Shown: positions 1 through 10,562, counted from the first letter of the stretch. The stretch is DNA of 64,000 nt from Diospyros lotus (GCF_014633365.1 NC_068351.1:20449366-20513365), one strand, 5' to 3'. Translations and numbers: made by a program. Notes: generated by a model from the sequence alone, not told the origin.

Positions 1-579
1 TCAAATAAGAAATCAATGCATTCATGTTTCGTATTGCAAACTTAACTGGCTATCAGTGCATAACTTCAAAACTTTAGGAATAGCGTTATTTAAAACACAA
101 TTTTTTTTTTTTTAATAAGAGCAGATAAAGATAATCAATTCACACAAGACTACAAACTAGCAATAGCAAACTCACAGTTAAATATGAACCAGATAATTCA
201 TAACTAAACCTTACACCCCCCAACTTGAATTGCAGTAATAAATTAGGGTTGTTAAGAATACCTGTAACTCCACAAGTCCATTTTGCTGTGAACTGCTAAA
301 ACTTAAACAACAAATGAGCACACCATATATATATATTTATATTTTCATACCAAAATAAAAATTGATGCAAGTCATAAGATAAAAAAAATGCGTCTCAAGA
401 GTACAAAAAGTACTCCTTACTCAGCCATTTTATCAAAGATTTTGCCCAACAACATTCCACAGTTTTTTTTTTTTTTAAGAACACAACCAAGAAAAATCCT
501 GCAAGTTGTACAATAACTAGATGCGTCTCAAGAGTACAAAAAGTACTCCTTACTCAGCCATCTTAATAAAGAGCATTTC
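1..579 (-). other. 3' non-coding part of Athila-type element A
   Basis: AT-rich sequence downstream of the LOG-like ORF on the minus strand. No ORF is supported. A G-rich segment at about 212-232 (minus strand, AAGTTGGGGGGTGT) resembles the AAGTTGGGGG stretch at about 2562-2580 that follows the integrase. Many Athila/Tat elements carry such a stretch after pol, so this may be a second, diverged copy. Neither the LTR blocks present at 8536-10439 nor a PPT-LTR junction is seen, so the element's 3' end lies beyond position 1 or has been lost. Confidence 0.5.
388..561. repeat. Pair of exact 41-bp direct repeats with hairpin
   Basis: The same 41 bases occur at 388-428 and 521-561. Each copy contains the dyad GAGTAC-AAAAA-GTACTC. 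Read on the minus strand, the outer parts (tgagtaaggagt ... ttgagacgcat) match the stretch of the Cys-rich ORF at about 1558-1605, where the middle differs. The copies may therefore be decayed pieces of that ORF. The second copy starts 19 bases after the LOG stop codon. Confidence 0.8.
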
Positions 580-1239
580 TCACAGTGATAAATCTAAATT
601 AATCGGACCCCTTTGGCGCTTGTTACTAATTGCCTTAGACCAGTCTATCCGAGGCTCATGAGGATCGTACTGTGGAACATAAGCATGTAATTTCTCCAGC
701 AGCTTATCAATGGTGGATGCAGAAATGAGAATCTTTCTTGCTGAACGAGAAATGAACTGTTGGTCCACAGCCTGATCAAGAAAAGAGAGTAACACATTGA
801 AAAAATGGTTAACATTTAAAAGTCCAATAGGTTTGGTATGGAGATTACTCTTGGCCCAGGAGATTATACAAAAGATTTCTTCAAGTGTTCCAAAACCTCC
901 TGGTAAAGCAATGAAGTCATCTGACTGATAAATCTTACAAGCCATGCGCTCAGACATAGAAGTCATTTCTATAAGTTGACCGCGTGTAATCCCGGAAATA
1001 TGTGGTTCAGCTAAAGGGATTGGCATTACACCTACCACAGATGAATTTCCAAGATGTACAACTTGTGAAACATAACTATTCAATCCACGACTTCCCCCTC
1101 CATATACCAAATTAATTTTTTTCTCTCCTAATTTTTTACCAAGTTCGCTCGTTGCAAGTGCATAACAAATATCACTCCCAAGTTGAGAGCCACAAAGTAC
1201 ACATATGGTATTGATTCGACGAACTAACTGGCCTTCCAT
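580..1239 (-). CDS. LOG-like cytokinin riboside 5'-monophosphate phosphoribohydrolase
   Basis: A single uninterrupted 219-residue ORF of the LOG (lysine-decarboxylase-like, Rossmann) family. LOG enzymes release free cytokinin bases from riboside monophosphates in cytosol and nucleus. Visible: an N-terminal CGS turn (16-18), the nucleotide-binding YGGGSRGL stretch (46-53), R98, and the signature PGGFGTLEE (113-121) with E121. Plant LOGs usually have R-K after M-x-x; here it is R98-M99, so one conserved basic residue is lost. The length equals that of plant LOGs (about 210-220 residues). Plant LOG genes normally have several introns and this copy has none, which suggests a retrocopy. It lies on the same strand as, and downstream of, an Athila-type pol and a Cys-rich ORF, so it is probably cargo of the element. 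A CAG splice-acceptor-like site lies 20 bases before the ATG. Whether it is active or expressed is unknown. Confidence 0.85.
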   Translation of the reverse strand: MEGQLVRRINTICVLCGSQLGSDICYALATSELGKKLGEKKINLVYGGGSRGLNSYVSQVVHLGNSSVVGVMPIPLAEPHISGITRGQLIEMTSMSERMACKIYQSDDFIALPGGFGTLEEIFCIISWAKSNLHTKPIGLLNVNHFFNVLLSFLDQAVDQQFISRSARKILISASTIDKLLEKLHAYVPQYDPHEPRIDWSKAISNKRQRGPINLDLSL

Positions 1240-1275
1240 GTTTGTTCCTTTTGTATGTCCTGAAAAGAAGTTTGG
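1240..1275 (-). promoter_or_regulatory. Putative 3' splice site before LOG ORF
   Basis: On the minus strand the sequence CTTCTTTTCAG ends at 1260, followed by a 20-base leader and the LOG ATG at 1239. A pyrimidine-rich tract with CAG is a good plant acceptor. Paired with the donor at 2025 it would give an intron of about 766 bases that removes the Cys-rich ORF. Use of this site is inferred. Confidence 0.4.
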
Positions 1276-1406
1276 CGATCAAAAGTAGCTATACAACAAT
1301 TCAACAAGAAATAAATACAAACAAAAATCATGCGTATGTATAAGTAGTTGTGATTGTGGCTCACATTTTCCTCTGGTTTTACGTTCAGAAACGGCTTAAA
1401 CACTTT

Positions 1407-1952
1407 CTATGAAGCGGGGATAAGCTTCCCATCCAATTTTTTTATAAATTGGAAAACATGGTCGTTTTTAGTCAAATTCCCAAGACTATAACGTTGGTGG
1501 TCACTTCTGAACTGGGTCCATAAAGCAAGAAGTTCTCTTTGCACTATTCCACTTGGATGCGTCTCAAAAGTCAATCGGATATCGTCCAGAGACTCCTTAC
1601 TCATTCCATCCTTTATGAAACTAATTTTATCTTCTCGATTTATGAACGTAAACCCCACAGATTTGCATCGTGTGTTACAGGTCCATCGAGCACATTTGTA
1701 ACAACCATTCACTCTTTTCGCTCTTCTTTTCTTCGCAAAACTACTCTTCCCTAAGCCTGAAAAATGCTTAAAACTAGGTGAAGTTTCACCAGCTAATCGA
1801 ACTTTTGCTTCGATCAGCCAACGAATATCTTCAGGGATGTTATTACGCATCAACAGCCTAAGTCTTTCACACCTAGCAGCATAAATGTTTTTCAAATCAT
1901 TCTGCGGGAGAGATGGATAGTACTTGTGAATTTTTTAGAGATAAAGATCCAT
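1407..1952 (-). pseudogene. Cys-rich ORF of unknown function, element A copy
   Basis: A basic protein with a C-x2-C-x4-C-x3-C cluster around CARWTC, like a small zinc-binding module; the family is not recognised. The start shared with the second copy (25499-25810) is the ATG at 1952, but codon 6 is TAA here (1937-1935). The open stretch then runs from the internal Met at 1895 to the stop at 1407, 162 residues. The conserved core reads KYYPSLPQND, then RCERLRLLM, then IPEDIRWLIE, then the Cys cluster. Upstream lies a TATA and splice-donor block conserved between the two copies. Because it recurs at the same place in two Athila-type elements, it belongs to the element and is not a chance insertion. 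It could be a replacement for the env-like ORF or a captured host gene; the sequence does not decide. Confidence 0.6.
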
Positions 1953-2023
1953 TTTTTTTTTTTTAAAAAAATTATACTAAGAAGAAAGTAAAGAACTATA
2001 AACTTTACAAAAGGGATGAGAGT

Positions 2024-2110
2024 ACCTGATCAGAGAATAACACAAAGGAGAGAAGATTGAGCTCAAGAGGGGTGACTTCCCTCATACAGATATGGAGTCT
2101 CTTATAGAGC
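2024..2110 (-). promoter_or_regulatory. Conserved TATA box and splice donor upstream of Cys-rich ORF
   Basis: On the minus strand CTATAAGAGAC lies at 2107-2097. About 80 bases further on is the donor-like GATCAG/GTACTCTC (exon end 2026). Both are retained in element B (TATA at about 25969-25961, donor near 25888), with similar sequence between them. This looks like an internal RNA polymerase II promoter with a 5' UTR and intron start inside the retrotransposon. Confidence 0.45.
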
Positions 2111-2241
2111 AATGGGCATCATTATTCTACACTCGACTCGAGGCATGCCATAATTGCACCATCAGGCTTGGCGTCTCTTTTTTTTTTTCAATGCTTGGTG
2201 CCTTATTTTTCAACATTTGGCAGTGTGCCTTATCCTTTATA

Positions 2242-2263
2242 GGGCAGTGTGATTGCACTGCCC
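2242..2263. promoter_or_regulatory. Inverted repeat GGGCAGTG/CACTGCCC
   Basis: A perfect 8-bp stem with a 6-base loop, next to a second TATA-like CTATAAAGG on the minus strand. A related but imperfect version lies at about 26148-26170 in element B. It may be a transcription-factor site or RNA hairpin in the shared upstream region of the Cys-rich ORF. Confidence 0.45.
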
Positions 2264-2961
2264 AAGAAAAGATGGCTACCACCAGCGTCAATTCTATCTC
2301 TCTTAATTCAAATTTTTTTATTTTTATTTTTTTATGATTATTATTATTTTTTTATTGTTTATTTTTTTAATTTTTTTATTCTTATTCTTATTATTTTATT
2401 TTATTTATTTATTTATTTATTTTTGATTTTTTTTTAATAAATATTTTGTTTTAGGGGCCCAATAAAATCATGCATACCACACAAGACAATATTATCGAGT
2501 CGAACAAAATTATTTGCACAATGGATCAATTTCAAACACCAATAAATCAAGTTCATCTTACCCCCAACTTAAATTACGCATTGTCCTCAATCGGCAATAA
2601 AAGGATAAAAGATAGGCATACCTGGTGGTCTTCAATGCATGAACTCGTATGCAAAAAAAATTTATTTAGACTGCACACAAAGAAACACTATTTGAATCAA
2701 AGTTAATTAAGTAATGCAGAAAATGAACAACTTATATATATACTTCTTTATTATTTTATTTTTATTTTATTTTTTCTTTTTTATTTAATTTTTTATTTTT
2801 TTTATTTTTATTTTTTTTTTAGATCTAGAGACATCCATTTAACCTAAATGGAAAGGTGGTCTTTTAACGTCAGATTCCTAGACGACATGAAACTTCCTTT
2901 ATTCATCAGATGATGGTGGATCATCCAAATCCACAACTCCTTCATTCTCCTCAACACTACC
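2264..2961 (-). other. Post-pol spacer of element A
   Basis: Low-complexity T/A-rich runs (2310-2440, 2740-2820) surround a conserved-looking stretch at about 2555-2605. On the minus strand that stretch reads ATTGAGGACAATG followed by AAGTTGGGGG. Many plant Athila/Tat elements carry this combination between integrase and the 3' region. No gene is seen. Confidence 0.5.
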
Positions 2962-4131
2962 CTAGTATGGTTTCAACCTATGACCATTGACTGTTAGAAG
3001 CTGTCCTGACTCCGGATTTTCTATCTCAAATGCCCCATATCCTGAGATGGACTTGATTACAAAAGGGCCGACCCATCGAGACTTCAATTTTCCTGGGAAT
3101 AGATGCAATCGAGAATCATATAAGAGTACCCGTTGCCCTACTTGAAAGCTTTTTCGAATGATGTGCCGATCATGTAACTCTTTCATGCAAACCTTGGCTA
3201 ATCGTGCATTTTCAAATGCTTCATTCTAAATTTCCTCAAGTTCATTTAATTGGAGCTTCCTGGATAAGCCTGCTTCAGTTAGACTCTTGTTGATCTTATG
3301 AATTGCCCAATATGCTTTATGCTCAATTTCCACCGGTAGATGACAAGATTTACCGTATACTAGCCTATAGGGAGACATTCCCAAAATTATTTTGTAAGCG
3401 GTTCTGTATGCCCAAAGAGCGTCTACTAGTCTTAAGGACCAATCCTTACGATTAGCAGTAACAGTCTTTTCCAATATCCGCTTAATCTCCCTATTGGCTA
3501 GCTCGGCTTGACCATTGGTTTGGGGATGGTATGGTGTTGCAACCTTATGCAGTACACCATATTTCTTCATTAATCCTGCCACAACTTTATTACAAAAATG
3601 GGAACCCCCATCACTGATGATTGCTCATGGCATCCCAAATCGACTGAATATGTTTTCTTTCAAAAATTTCACGACAGTCCTATGGTCATTTGTTCTGGCC
3701 GGGATTGCTTCTACCCATTTGGACACATAGTCAACAGCAAGTAAGATGTATTCATGACCAAATGAATTGACAAATGGGCCCATAAAATCCATACCCCAAC
3801 AGTCAAAAACTTCTAACACTTGGATCGGATGTAATGGCATCATGTTTCTCCTTGACAGACTTCCTAACCTTTGACATCGATCGCAATTTGAACAAAACTT
3901 GTACACATCCTTGAACAGTGTCGACCAATAAAATCCACTCTGAAAAATTTTTGCAACTGTTTTCTTGACAGAAAAATGGCCTCCACATGCAAGAGTATGA
4001 CTGAAATTGATGACACTTTGTTACTCATGATCGGGTATGCATCTACGGATGATTTGGTCAGGACAATACTTGAAGAGGTAGGGCTCATCCCAAAAGAAGG
4101 TTCTGACTTTTCTGAAGAATTTATGCCTATC
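2962..4131 (-). pseudogene. Athila-type integrase
   Basis: Inserts the element cDNA into chromosomes. The N-terminal zinc-binding part is recognisable (His residues near 4000-3960, then CSNCDRCQR at about 3890). The DDE core is present: GMDFMGPF, then IISDGGSHF, then the Glu of [12 protein letters not shown]. The C-terminal part ends with HRLKPY at 2962. The frame is broken relative to RNase H near 4131 and by nonsense codons within the zinc region, after RFGMP (about 3625; a CGA to TGA change would explain it) and after ELEEI (3226). Sequence style matches the Athila lineage. Confidence 0.85.
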
Positions 4132-4743
4132 TTACTTACTCCAATGGTCTGGGATCAGACCAGTTGCCAGGTAGTTCGCAATGTCGGCATACCAAGGGAC
4201 AACAGATGATGCACGAATAACATTCACTTCAAACAATTGCTCATCAGGGAAATTGTCATGAATTGGTTCATCAAATTGTGTGAGATCTTGACTTGGAATC
4301 CTTGACAAATGGTCAGCCACCACATTTTCTACTCCCTTCTTGTCTCTGATTTCAATGTTGAACTCTTGCAGGAGTAAGATCCATTGGAGCAGACGGGGTT
4401 TTGCATCTTGCTTTGTGAACAAATACTTTAGAGCAGCATGATCAGTAAAAATGATCACTAGTGACCCTACGAGGTAAGATCGGAACTTGTCCAGGGCAAA
4501 GACAACTACTAGTAACTCTTTCTCTGTAGTGGTGTAATTCTTTTGTGCCTCATTAAGAGTTTTGCTAGCATAATATATCACATGAGGTTTCTTATCCTTC
4601 CTCTTCCCTAACACAGCTCCTACCGCGTAATCACTAGCATCGCACATAAGTTCAAACGGGAGGGACCAATCAGGGGACTGAATGATAGGTGCTGAAATGA
4701 GTGCATCTTTCAATTTATCAAAAGCATTTTGACAGGCAGGACT
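4132..4743 (-). pseudogene. Athila-type RNase H domain
   Basis: Ty3/gypsy RNase H that degrades the RNA strand of the RNA-DNA hybrid. Visible motifs are the first acidic residue in CDASDYAVGAVLG, the second in TTTEKELL, and FTDHAALKYL, followed by the linker to integrase with the ADHLSRI motif. It follows RT in the same frame after one nonsense codon at about 4744. The reading frame ends at 4132, where a frameshift leads into integrase. Confidence 0.85.
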
Positions 4744-6114
4744 CTATTCAAACGGAACATCTTGAGACAACAAATGGCACAAGGGTCTTGTTATGGTGCT
4801 AAAGGAAGCAATGAATCTCCTATAAAACCCTGCATGTCCCAAAAAACTTCTGATGTCTTTCACATTCCTAGGGATGGGGAGTTTTTGAATTGTTTCAATT
4901 TTTGACCTGTCTACCTCCATCCCCCTAGATGAAACGATATGCCCCAAGACTATGCCCTGTTTCACCATGAAGTGACATTTTTCCCAATTGAGTATCAGAT
5001 TTGTTTCCTCACATCTTGCTAAAACCTTTTTCAGATTCTCCAAACAGGCCTCAAAGTTACTTCCATAAACAGAAAAGTCATCCATAAATACTTCAACAAT
5101 CTGCTCAACCATTTCACTGAAAATGCTCATCATACACCTTTGAAAGGTGGCTAGAGCATTGCATAACCCAAATGGCATGCACCTGTATGCAAATGTCCCA
5201 AATGGACATGTGAAAGTAGTCTTCTCTTCATCTTCTAGTGCAATTTCTATCTGATTGTACCCTGAGTACCCATTTAAGAAACAATAGTAGGCTTGGCCTG
5301 CTATTCTCTCCAGAACTTGATCCAAGAAAGGCAAAGGAAAATGATCTTTCCTTGTCACAGAATTGAGCTTTCTATAATCAATGCACATACGCCATCCTGT
5401 CTGGATGCGCGTGGGAATCAGTTCATTATTCTCATTTTTTACAACAGTGACTCCAAACTTTTTGGGTACTACTTGTGTTGGACTTACCCACTTAGAATCA
5501 GAGATTGGGTAAATTATTCCAGCATCCAATAGCTTAAGCACTTCTTTTCTGACAACTTCTTTCATGTTGGGATTTAATCTCCTTTGCATTTGCCTAACTG
5601 GTTTTGCTTCTTCTTCCAAGAATATCTTATGAGTACAGATCAAAGGGCTAATACCTTGCAAATCTGAAATTGTCCATCCTAATGACTTCCTGTGTGCTTT
5701 TAGAATTTCTATCAGTTGTTGCTCTTGCTGAGGTGTCAAACTTGAAGAGATCACCACTGGGAATGCTTCCCCTTCTCCTAGAAAGACATACTTCAAATCA
5801 CTGGGCAATGGCTTTCTCTCAAGCGTGGACTGATGGCTATCAGGAGCCATGAGCTTACTGTCCAAGTTCCTTAATGGCTCTAAACCAGGCATCCATGTAG
5901 GCTTCTCACTTTCTTTGCTTATGACTTCCACTTCTTTTATTTCTTCAAGATCTTGATTTCCTTCTTTGGGTCTTCTCATGAACTCTTCAAAATAGTCATT
6001 GGTCAGTGTTTGGATCAAGTCTACCTCCTCCACTTCACTCTCAGTGTCCTGATGTTTGGCTACCCTAAAGATATTCATTTCTACAGTCATGTTCCCAAAA
6101 GATAGCTTTAACAC
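4744..6114 (-). pseudogene. Athila-type reverse transcriptase
   Basis: A long open stretch (456 residues) with all RT blocks: the PTQVVPKK region, WRMCIDYRKLN, HFPLPFLDQVLER, the catalytic FMDDFSVYG (the FMDD form seen in Athila-type RT, versus YxDD elsewhere), and the thumb FLGHAGFYRRFI. It continues from protease after a nonsense codon at 6160-6162 and is cut from RNase H by one more stop. Apart from these stops the domain looks well preserved, so the element is not very old. Confidence 0.9.
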
Positions 6115-7047
6115 ACCATTCCTACAGTTGATGATGGCATTTGATGTGGCAAGGAATGGTCAACCTAAGATGACTGGCACAAGAGGTTGAGGCCCCTGAT
6201 GCGGCTGGGTGTCCAAAACGATGAAGTCCACTGGAAAGTAGAATTTATCGATTTGTACCAGAACATCCTCCACAATTCCTCGTGGAACTTTGACTGATCG
6301 ATCAGCCAGCTGAAGGGTCACTCTAGTGGGTTTAAGCTCACCTAATCCCAACTGTTGATACACACTGTATGGCAACAAATTAACACTAGCTCCTAAATCC
6401 AAGAGTGCCCGATCAACCTTTTGACTTCCTATGATGCATGTAATGGTTGGACAGCCTGGGTCTTTGTATTTGGGAGGAGTTTTCAATTGGAGAATGGCGC
6501 TGACTTGTTCAGTCAAGAATGGCTTTTCATGCACATTTGTTATTCTTTTGACAGTGCACAGATCTTTCAAAAATTTTGCATATGAAGGTGTTTGTTTGAT
6601 TGCACCCAACAGCGGGATGTTGATTCTCACTTGCTTAAACACTTCATATATATCTGCATTTTGTTGCTCTTTTTTCAAATGATTCAACCTTTGTGGAAAA
6701 GGTGGTTTGGGCCTGTATTGAATTTCTTTCTTATCTTCTTTTTGTTTTTCATTTTTCTCATTTTTTTCATTTTTTTCATTTTTCTCATTTTTTTCATTTT
6801 TCTCCACGGTGGATTCATGATCTTTTGGTTCTTTTTCTTCATCAACATGTTGGTTTATCCTAGGATCAGTTAGTTTCTCAATTATTCTTCCACTTCTTAG
6901 GGCAGTCACTGCTTGCACTTGTTCATGAGTGTTGGTTTCACTATTTGAATCTTCTACCTGGTTGGTTTGCCTAATTGGGTTAGGATTAGTTTGGGATGGA
7001 AACCTTTCGGGTTCTCTCACACTCAATGTTTGTGTTATCTTGGTCAA
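6115..7047 (-). pseudogene. Athila-type Gag C-terminus and aspartic protease
   Basis: The first half is the variable Gag/protease linker, with a Lys/Asn/Glu repeat (NEK repeated, about 6735-6805) encoded by a simple repeat. The second half is the retroviral-type aspartic protease that matures the polyprotein. The active-site triad appears as DLGAS within LLDLGASVNLLPYSVY; other gypsy families have DSGA or DTGA, while DLGAS is common in Athila. A later ILG motif precedes the TGA at 6160, where ILG-Arg is expected; CGA to TGA explains it. Confidence 0.8.
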
Positions 7048-8407
7048 CTAGCTCCTAATGTTTTTTATGGCTCTGTTTGTTTAGTCTTGATTTTTGACAA
7101 GCTGAGCAACCTGATTGTTGATACCTGTTTAACTTTGGATGAACTGGTGCAAGGTATCTTCCAAAGATCTCCTATGAGGAGGTTGGTAAGTATTGGATGA
7201 AGAACCTTGATTTTGTTGGAAGATGTGTTGTTGTGTAGGGAAGGGAGGTTGAGAATGATTTCCAGAATCATTTCTCCAAGAAAAATTGGGGTGATTTCTA
7301 TTATTGGGATGGTATGAATTGTAGTTCTGATTATTCCCATAATAGGCTCCACTCTGATTTTGATTTTGTCTCCCCTCAAAGTTGTGTGAATGATTGTTAT
7401 TAGTCTACCCATACAATACCTCCTTGAAAGTAGGTAGGGTAGGACATTCTTCAGTTGAATGATCTGTTGCATCACACACAGCACACTTTACTTCCACTTG
7501 ATTAACAGATTGCACCTTTTTGGGTTGCATGTTTTCAACTTTCTTTGTTAAAGCAGTTAGTCTTGCATTTAAATCGTCACTCTCACTCAGTTGGTATCTC
7601 CCTCTAGGTTGTAGATTTTCTCTTGAATCAAGAGCAGATATTAGACCAACTTCCCAGTTCCTTGTATTCTCAGCCAATGTGTCAAAGAAGTGGAAAGCTT
7701 CTTCTGGAGTCTTCTCATAGAATTCTCCATTGCACATTGTAGAAACTAGCATTTTCAATTGGGGAGTGAGTGAATCATGAAAGAAACTGACCACTCTCCA
7801 TTGCTCAAAAGCATGGTGCGGACAAGTGTGAAGAAGGTCTTTAAACCTTTCCCACGCTTGAGCAAAATTCTCATTTGGTTTACAGGCAAAGTTCATGATT
7901 TGTCTTTGAAGAGTAGCAGTTCTGTTGGCAGGGAAGTATTTTTTTTAAGAAAGTTGTTTGCATTTCTCTCCAAGTTCCTATAGATCTAGGTGGGAGAGTG
8001 CTAAACCATATTTTTGCCTTATCTTTCAGTGAGAATGGAAAGAGTTTTAATCTTATGACATCCTCATTTGCTGTATGGTCCATGCAAGTGCTACATACTT
8101 CCTCAAATTCTTTCATATGAGTATATGGATTTTCAGAATCCATGCCATGAAAAGTTGGCAACAATTGGATTGTGCCAGGTTTGAAGTTAAACCTATGATG
8201 GCTGATGGGAAGAATAATGCATGAGGGGGTTGTCTGCCTAGGAGGATGAAGATACTCCCTAAGGGGTCTGATCATACCCTGATCAATGGGATCAGGGTCA
8301 CCGTGGTCACTACCATGTGCAGACATGTTGTGTGCAAGTGGCATGTTCTCATTGTGTTGAGACATGAGTGATTGATATTCTATAGTTTTATCTGACCTAA
8401 GTATCAT
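7048..8407 (-). pseudogene. Athila-type Gag
   Basis: Capsid/nucleocapsid precursor. The capsid part includes FHGMDSENPYTHMKEFEEVC and KLFPFSLKDKAK, typical of Athila Gag. A frameshift near 7880-7945, beside a poly-T/A run, splits it from a second part with MCNGEFYEKTPEEA and a zinc-knuckle-like C-x2-C-x4-H-x4-C (CAVCDATDHSTEEC). A third part has HPNFSWRND and EDTLHQF. Nonsense codons occur near 7404 and at several places between about 7135 and 7048. No functional Gag can be made. Confidence 0.85.
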
Positions 8408-8514
8408 ACACTATGCACAAATAAAAATAAAGTAAAAAGAAACAGAGTTACCAAATTTATCAGGAGATGCCTCTTCTTATATATTTTTTTTCTTTTTGTT
8501 TTTGCCTCAATCTT

Positions 8515-8530
8515 CCCGGCAACGGCGCCA
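8515..8530 (-). promoter_or_regulatory. Primer binding site (tRNA-Asp), element A
   Basis: The plus strand cccggcaacggcgcca equals the 3' end of plant tRNA-Asp(GTC) with CCA. It is the PBS for minus-strand DNA synthesis of this minus-oriented element. It lies five bases from the LTR edge, exactly as in element B. Confidence 0.9.
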
Positions 8531-8535
8531 AAATT

Positions 8536-10439
8536 TGGCTGCACTCCCACCCTGCAATTAAAACACAAAACAAAACACAATAAAAATTTTATATTTTTTT
8601 CTTTATTTAGGTGAGAGGTTTATACTCGTCAGTGTACGAGTGCAGTTGTAGTCCAAACTTAAATTTATATTTTCTGAATGAGTCCAGGTCGTCCACTGAG
8701 AGATTTATTTATGGCAAAATAAAAAGAATGTCACACAAGCACACACGCATTTGGACAAATTGGCAACAAGATTTTTTATGGTTTTTTAAACAACAGATAC
8801 TAGGAAATAAATTAAGGCAGTAATTGAAATAAATACTTTAAGTGAGAATATAAAATTGGATAGTACTTGAGTTAAGACAATTTCAGTACCAACCCGTTGA
8901 TTCCCAAATTTTAGCATAAAAGATTAGTAACATTAATTTAATTTCAGATATGAGGGTTTGTTATAAAATGCAATTAGAGATGATGATAGTTCTAGGTTAA
9001 GCAATCCTCATACATAATATGCGGGATTCTAATTTAAGTAACCACCATAAATCCAATTGTAATTAATACACAAAATAACTAAATTAATCATTCGGGTTTG
9101 GGTATGATAGCGTTTCCAGTTCTAGTAACTCTCATACATGGCATGAAAGCTCTAAGTTAGGCTTACGCTCCAATCCAAACCTAGTGATTTTTCAATAATT
9201 AATACACACTCATACTGAAATTTAAATTAATGTTACTTATTTAAAGCGCAGCTTTCTTTGCGAATCATTGGCGTTGGACACTGTCCTTGCCTTAATCCAA
9301 GATTAGATTTAGCTACTCATCTTTATTTGAAAGTTAATTGACAAGAATTTAAATGACGTAATTTAAATAACAGAATTTAAATGACAGGAATTAAAATAGT
9401 AAAAACTAACCGGCCATTTAGGGGGTGGATAATTAAAAGACAAGAATTAAAATTACAGAAATTTAAAGGCATAAACTAACCGGCCATTTAAGTGGTGAAT
9501 AATAAAGTAATAATAAATGACATAAGAATTTAAAAGAAGAAAGGAAGGAAGTAAGATCACAAGAGAGAATACTAAAGAAAAGGGGAAAGAACAAGAACAA
9601 TTCTCAAAGAGAGAATTATAAGGAAACAACTAAATTTTGATTCAAGAATAATAATCACACTTACAAATGCAATCAAGTGAACTATTTATAGGCCACATAC
9701 AAACCACACAATTTTAATTATTCAATTATACATAATTATATCTAATGGGCACTCACACACTTAAAGTTAAATGGATTTTAGCTATAATACACACCTAATA
9801 TTAGATGGATTTTAGCTAAAATACATACCTAATAAAGCACTCATAAAGTTAAATGGATTTTAGCTAAAAAACACACCTAATAAAGCTCTCACATAAAAAA
9901 TAAAAATAGATTTCTATAAATTGGTTTTTTAATCTTCATTAGGATTAAAAATAATCCTTGGGCCTTCTCCAAATAATATCTTCCATGGGTTGCTCAAATT
10001 GGGCCTTAATTCTTCATGAGCTTGAATTCTTCATGGGCTTGATTTCTTCATGGACTTTAAGTCTTCATTGGCTTGAATTCTTCATGGACTTTAAATCTTC
10101 ATGGGCTTGAATTCTTCATGCCTAAAAAAAAAATAATTTAATGTTATTAATAAATTATATATTATATATATGTATTACACATGGAACATATATATATTAG
10201 ATTATATTATATATATATATATTTCATGCATGCATATAATGATGTATATGTATTATATATAATTTTATATATTATTATTATTATTATTAAATTTTACTTT
10301 AAAATTTCATTTCATTCATTTTTGAATTTAAATTTGCATATAACCATAAAATATATATTAATATCTAATTTAAACCATTTTTAAGATCAAAAGAAGGGTA
10401 TAATTATAACAAAATTTTTACATAATTAACCATTAATCA
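8536..10439 (-). repeat. 5' LTR of Athila-type element A
   Basis: 1904 bp, TG at 8536 beside the PBS and ...AATCA at 10439. Both edges were set by alignment with the LTR of element B (27621-29257), with which it shares several blocks. One is about 85 bp containing cattggcgttggacactgtcc; another is the last 70 bp with cattttaagatcaaaa. It contains simple AT repeats (10150-10290) and repeated cttcatgggcttgaatt phrases (10010-10120). To its right is D1 LTR sequence, so A inserted into a copia LTR. Confidence 0.8.
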
Positions 10440-10547
10440 CTCACTTGCATCGAATTTTCCATCAAAAGGGCTTCAAGTTCTATCAAACATTTAAAATACC
10501 CAATTCACCCCCTCTTGGTGTGTGCCATAGCACCTCCCATTCCAACA
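10440..10547 (+). repeat. 3' tail of the D1 copia 5' LTR
   Basis: The last 108 bases of a copia LTR, ending ...ttccaaca. The same sequence occurs in D2 (minus strand, from 12620) and in D3 (to 23670), including the phrase cccctcttggtgtgtgccatagcac. The rest of this LTR has been separated by element A. Confidence 0.75.
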
Positions 10548-10549
10548 AT

Positions 10550-10562
10550 TGGTATCAGAGCC
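10550..10562 (+). promoter_or_regulatory. Primer binding site (tRNA-iMet), D1
   Basis: tggtatcagagcc, two bases after the LTR end, the standard copia primer site. Confidence 0.9.

Noticed and set aside
6735..6805. Asn-Glu-Lys repeat as a separate functional domain
   Set aside because: It is a simple ttttttcat-type microsatellite inside the variable Gag/protease linker.
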